Assembly (NCBI GenBank): GCA_963978545.1
Contig: OZ021733.1
Location: forward strand, 29,201,330 to 29,265,329
Reading direction: 5' to 3'
DNA: 64,000 nucleotides
DNA from: Linyphia triangularis
Lineage: Eukaryota > Arthropoda > Arachnida > Araneae > Linyphiidae
Positions 57,577 to 64,000 of the stretch are shown here, in pieces. The notes under the pieces were generated by a model, which was not told where the DNA came from, made no database searches, and was given only the letters and a program-made list of their open reading frames with translations. The position numbers and the translations under genes are program-made. Numbering within the stretch: the stretch's first letter is position 1; every line of letters begins with the position of its first letter.

Positions 57577-58285
57577 GGGGACTTGGTACCCCTTATTTTC
57601 TGAAAAAATAATAAAAATATCAATTTTCAATTTTTCGCGTGTTTATAATCTTTGAAACCTTCTCCTTATTCTGGCAAATTTTTGAGCTGATCCGATTACT
57701 GCAATTTCAGAAAAACTATATTTTTATGGAGAATTTAGCATTGCTGCAATAGATGTTTCGAACGCATTTTTATTTCAGATCGAGATTTTTGAAATTTCCA
57801 ACTTACTCAAAATGCTAAAACTTCAACAAATATGAATGAGATGACTTGAAATTTGTTTGTGTTATTTTTAATATCTATTTGAAAAATAATAGGCATGGAT
57901 TTTTTAATAAAATAAAAGCTTTTTTTTTTTTTTTTTACAAATTTAACTGTTGAAAAACACCCGTTTTTTACACCTATAGGTACAGTAATTTTTTTTTTCT
58001 CGAAAACTATTTTACTTATTCTAAATCTGATACCTTAAACGTTAGGGTATATTACTAGGAACATTTTAAAAAAAATCCCTAAATAATATTGAAAAATGAA
58101 AAAGAAGATATAATTTGAATTTTGAGGAATTTTTTTACAAATTTTAAAACTTTGAATATTTAGAACACTGTGAACTTCTTTTTTTTTAAAAATAAAATTT
58201 AGTTTTTACTTAGTAATACTTCAAAACATGCAAAAAATTATAATTTTAAAGCTTAAAAAAATAGTTTGAAGGATACCAAATCCCC
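57577..58285. mobile_element. TTAA-flanked MITE (family G), copy D
   Basis: GGGGACTTGGTACCCCTTA at the left and GAAGGATACCAAATCCCC at the right enclose 709 bp. TTAA flanks both sides (57573-57576 and 58286-58289). This is the best-preserved pair of ends in the family. Confidence 0.92.
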
Positions 58286-58350
58286 TTAACGAAGTACTGA
58301 AGAACACTTTTGTCTTGTTTAGAAGGACTTAGGTAGGACTACGGAACTGA

Positions 58351-58493
58351 AAAAGCGGGACAATTTGGCAGGACATTCGGTGTAAAGCGGGACAATTTGG
58401 CAGGACATTCGGTGTAAAGCGGGACAATTTGGCAGGACATTCGGTGTAAAGCGGGACAATTTGGCAGGACATTCGGTGAAAAGCGGGATTGTC
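58351..58493. repeat. 32-bp minisatellite, four and a half units
   Basis: GCGGGACAATTTGGCAGGAC with ATTCGGTGTAAA repeats at 58355, 58387, 58419, 58451 and partly 58483. It is more G-rich than its surroundings. The minus-strand frame through it (Cys-Pro-Ala-Lys-Leu repeats) is an artefact. Confidence 0.95.
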
Positions 58494-58667
58494 TCGCCCA
58501 AATCGGGACGTCTTGTCACATTAATCTTCCCAGAACTCGTCTTTCTGACATTGGCCAATATCGCTGAGCTACCTGGAATATTGGTGTGCTAAGCAGATTA
58601 TTTTGCAAGGTCATAAAAAAAGTTTATTATTTTACTATTTTAAATAAAAAATAGATTAATTTTGATA
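58494..58667. other. Unassigned
   Basis: A short ACATTGGCCAATATCGCTGA piece resembles part of dispersed repeat A but is too short to assign. Confidence 0.35.
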
Positions 58668-58924
58668 TTTTTTATTTCAGGATGAAGTGAAGTGAAGGAG
58701 GCCGCTCCCGCACTACGTCACTACATACAGCTGTTGCCAAAACGAAGGAGGACTTGAATAGACTGAAAGTGGAACTGGCCTAATTAAAATTATCTAATGG
58801 ACTCAAAACCACGAATTGCTAACTCAGTCAGGAAGAAATTAAAATAGAGGAGCGAAAAAAAATGGAAGCACAAAAGAAATTGTTGGAGCAATGTATGCAT
58901 TTATTGCAGATGAAAAGTTGACAT
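58668..58924 (+). pseudogene. Decayed terminal-exon-like remnant, coiled coil
   Basis: A canonical-looking acceptor (TTTTTTATTTCAG, ending at 58680) is followed by a frame reading GGRSRTTSLHTAVAKTKEDL, NRLKVELA, stop, LKLSNGLKTTN, then a Cys and a stop, then SQEEIKIEERKKMEAQKKLL and EQCMHLLQMKS with a final stop near 58920. Two in-frame TAA codons interrupt it. The heptad-like Glu/Lys/Leu pattern suggests a C-terminal coiled coil, as in Myb/SANT-like or THAP-type proteins of transposon origin, but I cannot name the family. AATAAA-like signals follow at about 58940 and 58997. It is most likely a pseudogene or a domesticated-transposon remnant. Confidence 0.45.
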
Positions 58925-58989
58925 TTGAACCTGCAGTGAATAAACCCTATACCCCTTTGATTGAATTTTACAGGGGATTATGCTATAGA

Positions 58990-60150
58990 AAAAGTGAATA
59001 AATAATAAAAATTATCTTTTTGTATTTTTGCTTCTTCAAAGAGAAAATATATCTGTTATAATGCATTGTGGGAAATAATAGATAGATCTACACTAAGCAA
59101 AAGATATAATCAAAAATAAAATAATTAATCTTTTACTCTTTTTAAGTTAAGTAAAATTGTTTAAAGGAGTAGGAACAAACTCAAAATTCATCCACTCCTC
59201 TCTTAATTAAAAACGAAACATCACATATTATTCGATTTCTAATATTATAAAAATTAATAAAGCAGACATTATTAATATGTTTTCTCAGTTGTAAAATATT
59301 TTATGCAAGCAATTTGTAATAAGAAGTTAATCTGCTTTGATTTAGACGAGAATTTTTTAGTGGACGAAAAAAGTACGGTCTGCGAAACGATTTTTACTTT
59401 AAATTCTATTTTGAGTGAGAATTTAATGCGTTTCGAAAATTAATGCACTTTTTCTTATCATGATAAACAACCAAACACTGAATGCACGATACTCATTTCC
59501 AAGTACCCATTTCTTACTTTATACAAGAATACACTTTATAAATAATATCACAATCGTAATTTGGAAATTGAGAAAAAAATGAGATCTATAATACTCAACA
59601 AAAACATATCTGTAAAAAGGCACCAAGTTCATCATGTAATAAAAGTGCACGGCAGTACATCCTCCAAGTTCGCCGTACAGCGAGCCACCTTTTATTGGAA
59701 GAAACTCAGAATATTTTGACACTCTCATATCAGCGCATTACATTTTACCTTGGAAGCTGACATTTTTTATGGGTAATTATTAGCCACTTTAGCAATTCTT
59801 CTAAGTTTCAAGGCTCTAATTCTAATGGTTGCTGAGATATCCTCCAAGTTTGCCGCACAGCGAGCCACCTTTTACTGGAAGAAACTCAGACTATTTTGAC
59901 ACTCTTATATCAGCGCATTACATTTTGTCTTGGAAGCTGAAATTTTTTATGGGTAATTATTAACCACTTTATCAATTCTTCTAAGCTCCAAGGCTCTAAT
60001 TCAAATGGTTGTTGAGATAATTATATTTGAAATTTGAAAATGCAATATTTTGTGATTGGCTCACTGATAATCAATATTGTAAAGTAGTTCTAGTAAAGTT
60101 ATAAATATGAGATTTTGTATACTTGTGTGGTTTAACATATATACAAAGAA
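58990..60150 (+). repeat. Family X, right locus, uninterrupted copy
   Basis: The right counterpart of the segments at 45700-46039, 46771-46825, 48740-49500 and 53040-53230, in the same order and orientation. It lacks the MITE and the piggyBac found in the left locus, so it gives the empty sites for both. It contains its own 180-bp duplication at 59655-60020. No coding frame, inverted ends or known motif is seen, so the nature of family X is unknown. Confidence 0.75.
59655..60020. repeat. 180-bp tandem duplication
   Basis: CCTCCAAGTTCGCCGTACAG at 59661 recurs as CCTCCAAGTTTGCCGCACAG at 59841. Both continue through AGCGAGCCACCTTTTA, ATATCAGCGCATTACATTTT, ATGGGTAATTATTA and CAAGGCTCTAATTC. Confidence 0.95.
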
Positions 60151-60189
60151 AAAATACATACAAATCAAAATTTTACCTCCCTCACGAAC

Positions 60190-60310
60190 GACCTACAATG
60201 TTAAAATTTGATATAAAGGTTAGTGGTAGCCATGGGACCTACCATTAAGGTTTTTGTCAAAATTGTGAATGCGCATAAGATAGCAGCAGTTGAAAAAATC
60301 ATGTTTGTCA
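60190..60310 (+). repeat. Dispersed repeat B, copy 2
   Basis: It shares AGCCATGGGACCTACCATTA, AGGTTTTTGTCAAAA and a CAGTTGAAAAAATCATG segment with 10290-10463. Confidence 0.65.
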
Positions 60311-61554
60311 GTAACTGCTAAAAAACGGCTTCAACAGTTTTGAACAAATTCGCTGTGGTAATGCCTCTTAAGATGTTCTAAATATCTACACCTCTGAAAT
60401 TCCTGTAAAAATGGTATAAAAGCGTAAAAGGTTGAAAAAAGAAAGTCTTCAACCCAGAGTTCTCAGTCCTTGACCATCGCTCATCAACGACCGTTTTTCT
60501 CCTCTCCTCTGTTTCACTTACAAGAAAGGATAATGTAAGAATTATTGAAAACTTTCTTTTTCTATTTAAATCCCATAAAAGAATTATCGCCAAACTGGTC
60601 ATTTATTCTAATTGAATGATGAAAATATAAAAACTACAAATAACATTCATCCACATCAATATATAGTGTAATTGAAAGTTGTGCGATGTTCCACACTCTA
60701 GTTTTGTTATATGTCGTCAACTTTAAAAAGAGAAATTTCAGTCACTAAGTGCTGATAAATTGTCATGTTTGGTATCTGAACCTAAGGTACAATATAAAAA
60801 CTTGTTTTGAAGCGATATTTAGTGACAATTACTGCCATAATCCAACATGTGTGTCAGTATGAGGATTTTTTCATGGAAATATATCCCACGCCCACAGCAT
60901 AGTTTTTGAAGTTTTAATACAAACGCCCACACTTTTAGCCTTTAGGGATATTTACTCTTATTGGATATTAAAGTCAGGAGAAATATTGCGCTTTCTTTTG
61001 GAAAACTGTCTGACTTAAACTTTATAATGTGTAACATAAACCTTAAGTATTACTTAAAGTTCATTATTTAACCTTAAGTATTACTTAGATACATGTTGGG
61101 AAAATTATTGTTTATCTTATATTAAGAAAAGGGTGTCCGGGTCTCAAATTTTGAAAAAAATTTCATATTTATTTTATTATTATAAAAATTTATACAATTC
61201 GTAAATAAAACGAACAACAAAATTTATTTGTATCATTATTAGAGCTTGAAATATTCAAGTTAATATTACATGACAATTGCATCTCGAACACGCTATTTTA
61301 AAACTTTGATTCTGTTTTTCTCTGTGATTATTTTTTTTCCCCTTTTTTTTATTTAAAATGAATATGACTTAAACACTACTTGTTATAAGTATATGAAACT
61401 TTCCACAATTTATTTCTATGTATATTTCATAGTTTGTCTTCAGAAATTGTATATTTAAGTTTATCTTTTTTTTAACTTATATACTTATGGATATTATAAA
61501 GTTTTTGAATAAAATATTAAAAAAAAAAAAAAAAAAAAAAATTGAAACATTTTA
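60311..61554. other. No gene; copy of the window-start motif
   Basis: At about 60672-60712 AAAGTTGTGCGATGTTCCAC with ACTCTAGTTTT repeats the sequence at 32-66. CTTAAGTATTACTT recurs at about 61043 and 61073. A poly(A) run lies at 61521-61541. The open frame at 60378-60602 (minus) has no recognised domain. Confidence 0.45.
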
Positions 61555-61770
61555 CTCGATCTGGACCATTGTAAACCAGTCATTGTTAAGGATATTGGAA
61601 AATTTCACTCATTGCTGATAAAACCTACTGGAACTTTTGAAATGTAAAAGCCCAGTTTTAAAATTGAAATATTTTTTAATAAGATTGTTTTTTTCTTTTT
61701 TCTTTTTTTTTCTATTTTGGAACGATGTTTGAGTTTCGGCTAGGATTGACCAATTTTTCAGAACCCCTGT
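61555..61770 (-). repeat. Dispersed repeat A, copy 4 (diverged)
   Basis: In reverse complement it has TTGGTCAATCCTAGCCGAAA, CTCAAACATCGTTCCAAAAT, a C/T-poor stretch and AATTTTAAAACTGGGCTTTT with CATTTCAAAA, parallel to 39695-39860 (AACCGAAATTCAAGCATCGT). The GGGCGAGATTGGCC part is not preserved. Confidence 0.55.
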
Positions 61771-61822
61771 TTCCGACAAACTCATATTGCAGTTGCAGAG
61801 TATAATGCTGAACCGCATAAAA

Positions 61823-62568
61823 AATTTCAGAAAAATATCTCTAAAAATAAAGACTTTTAGATTTTTGAGTCCTGGACCCCCTTACAAAGTGACAAGTGAT
61901 ATTTTTTCTTACTTATTGATATGTATACAATTATTTAGACGACTTCGAATTTCAGAAAAATATCTCTAAAAATAAAGACTTTTAGATTTTTGAGTCCCGG
62001 ACCCCCTTAAAAAGTGACAAGTGATATTTTTTCTTACTTATTGATATGTATACAATTATTTAGACGACTTCGAATTTCAGAAAAATATTTCTAAAAATAA
62101 ACACTTTAGATTTTTGACTCCCGGACCCCCTTACAAAGTGGCAAGTGTTATTTTTACCACTTATTGATATGTATACAATTATTTAGACGACTTCGAATTT
62201 CAGAAAAATATATTTAAAAGTAAACACTTTAGATTTTTGACTCCCGGACCCCCTTACAAAGTGACAAGTGTTATTTTTTCTTACTTATTGATATGTATAC
62301 AATTATTTAGACGACTTCGAATTTCAGAAAAATATTTCTAAAAATAAACACTTTAAATTTTTGACCCCCGGACCCCCTTACAAAGTGACAAGTGTTATTT
62401 TTACCACTTATTGATATGTATACAATTATTTAGACGACTTCGAATTTCAGAAAAATATCTCTAAAAATAAGGACTTTAGATTTTTGAGTACCGGACCCTC
62501 TTGAAAAGAGGCAAGTGCTGTTTTTACCACTTATTGTAATGCATACAATCATTTAGACGACTTCTAAT
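61823..62568. repeat. 124-bp satellite, six units
   Basis: AATTTCAGAAAAATATCTCT starts units at 61823, 61948, 62073, 62196, 62320 and 62443. Each includes CCCGGACCCCCTTACAAAGT, a GACAAGTGNTATTTTT stretch and TTATTGATATGTATACAATT. The edge units are the most diverged. Confidence 0.95.
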
Positions 62569-63937
62569 TTTCTTAATCTATAACTACGTTTTATTTTCTA
62601 ATAAAATAAAAAAATCCTAATTAATTGGAATATTTTTTTTTCTTAAAATCTTTTGAAACACTGTCTCCAGAAAGACGTTTCATTACAATTAAGTATTATA
62701 AAAAAAATATCCGGGAACTGTCTTCTTCTCCAGTCGTACTACTAATATTTTCTTTCTAAGCAAAACAATACACTCTCTTGAGGATATACGGATTACTTTA
62801 AATCTGGACATCATGCTTGTTTTTAATTGCTTCAATTAATATTTAGGTTACACAAAGATATTTTAATTGAATCATTAATATAAGATCAAGTAACTAAGTC
62901 CAAGTTTTACGTTATTGGACAACTGGTGGATGGTAAATTTACAATTAATTTAAAAACAAGTACAAAATTCAAATGACTATTTTAAATGTTCATTAGAATT
63001 TTAATTATTTATCCAACAAAGATATACCGTACCCCGTTCACTTTAACGAAAGAAAAAAACCTAAAACTTAAACTTCAAAAAAATTCAAAGAACTTGGCAT
63101 TACGTGTGTAAAATTACATTTTTTAATTTCTAATTAGTATATCTAAGAATTCAATGAGTTTTTCCTTCTATAAATTTCTAGAAATATTTTTCACTTTTTT
63201 CTCACATTCATGTCTTTTGAATGGTCATAAACAATTCGCAAACAAAATCCTATCAAAAATTTACTCTCTAAGTTTTATTGAATTTAATTACATTTTGAAC
63301 AATATCATTGGGATTTTAAATTAAAGTATAAAAATACGATTGAAAATGCACAATTAATTTGTATTAATTATAAAATAAGACCTAAGTCAACAAATTGAAC
63401 AAAATTTTTTTTTTCTCCTATTCCAGTTTTAGTTTTTATGTTATACTTTTAAGCTTATCTAAAAAGTCAGTACGAATGTCTCTACTGAACTTTTTATAAT
63501 TATTCGTCAGTATCATAAATTTGGAGAGAGGCCCATTTTTAGCACATTTTTAGGAAAACGTAAGAGTGCGATGCATCTTAGTCGCTAAGCAATATTTAAT
63601 GGCACTAACTGAGATCATTTGTACCATTTATGAAGCTATTCTATAGCTTCATCGACTATATTATTCATCATAAAATAATATTACCTTTGTGAATGAAACT
63701 ATTTGAGTATATGAATTTACTCTATAGGCATCATTATGGGTTCTATTCCTGGAGCTTTCAAGACTATTGTTTCTGAGATTCGCGATATTTCGAGATGGGA
63801 AGCGATTTCTCTTAAAAAAGTTTTGTTCTTTGATTTCTTATATGTTCTTCGTAATAGTTATTATTTCATTTAAATGTCATTCAGCGGATTCAAGATGTGA
63901 CTAAAAAGTCGATTTAAAAATAGTATTTGTCTATTAC

Positions 63938-63975
<38 letters not shown>

Positions 63976-64000
63976 TATACAGTTTTGTGTATAAAAATGT
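62569..64000. other. No gene; small hairpin and poly(A) run
   Basis: TGAAGCTAT (63631-63639) and ATAGCTTCA (63643-63651) form a perfect 9-bp stem. A poly(A) run of about 33 lies at 63940-63972. No coding frame or other repeat was recognised up to the window end. Confidence 0.5.

Noticed and set aside
58319..58558. Repeat protein with CPAKLSRF units
   Set aside because: It is a minus-strand read-through of a 32-bp minisatellite. The period is not a multiple of three, so the frame changes from unit to unit.

Overview
This is eukaryotic nuclear DNA. It is strongly AT-rich and full of poly(A)/poly(T) runs, long (TA)n tracts, satellites and DNA transposons, and no reading frame looks like an intact host gene. 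No bacterial features (operons, ribosome binding sites, CRISPR) are present. The tRNA-derived SINEs, mariner, hAT, piggyBac and Helitron remnants and the CR1/jockey-like LINE tail suggest an arthropod. A chelicerate such as a spider is my best guess, from recalled similarity of the SINEs only. Almost every open frame over 60 codons is a by-product of repeats: Tyr-Ile strings from (TA)n, Lys/Phe strings from poly(A/T), or antisense SINE.

Layout. 0-7 kb: a 282-bp duplication, a small inverted-repeat element, a SINE piece, and a 127-bp satellite split by a 2.3-kb hAT-like element (3888-6213) with an 8-bp target duplication. 7-12 kb: a decayed hAT MITE, a 338-bp duplication and a 657-bp foldback element whose sister lies at 30.7 kb. 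12.9-14.9 kb: a TTAA-flanked MITE with a Helitron nested in it. 15.3-17.3 kb: a 150-bp satellite with alternating monomers. 18-23 kb: a probable solo LTR, three (TA)n tracts, an 81-bp array and a 36-bp array of TGACGTCA sites. 23.4-26.1 kb: a LINE tail with a 44-bp SINE insertion, then a hAT element with a frameshifted transposase. 26.8-34 kb: MITEs, a perfect-hairpin mariner dimer, a second unknown foldback and a 206-bp Tc1/mariner MITE. 35-38.7 kb: 27-bp and 475-bp satellites, the latter ending in a 135-bp-arm hairpin. 38.7-40.5 kb: a SINE cluster that breaks an open frame. 41.8-44.1 kb: 212-bp and about 145-bp arrays. 45.7-53.2 kb: an old dispersed sequence (family X) split by a TTAA MITE and a dead piggyBac. 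Its uninterrupted copy is at 59.0-60.15 kb. 56-64 kb: more satellites, the fourth TTAA MITE and a decayed coiled-coil exon-like remnant.

The genes do not work together in any pathway. The biology here is layered transposition, and the order of insertions can be read in many places because target-site duplications or empty homologous sites are present inside the window. I found no convincing new biological system. The most unusual items are the TTAA-targeting MITE family with GGGG termini, the family X locus, the mariner inverted dimer, the (TA)n tract framed by a 17-bp inverted repeat, and the open frame split by two young SINEs. All alignments were made by eye, so repeat limits are good to a few bases where target duplications are given and to some tens of bases elsewhere.
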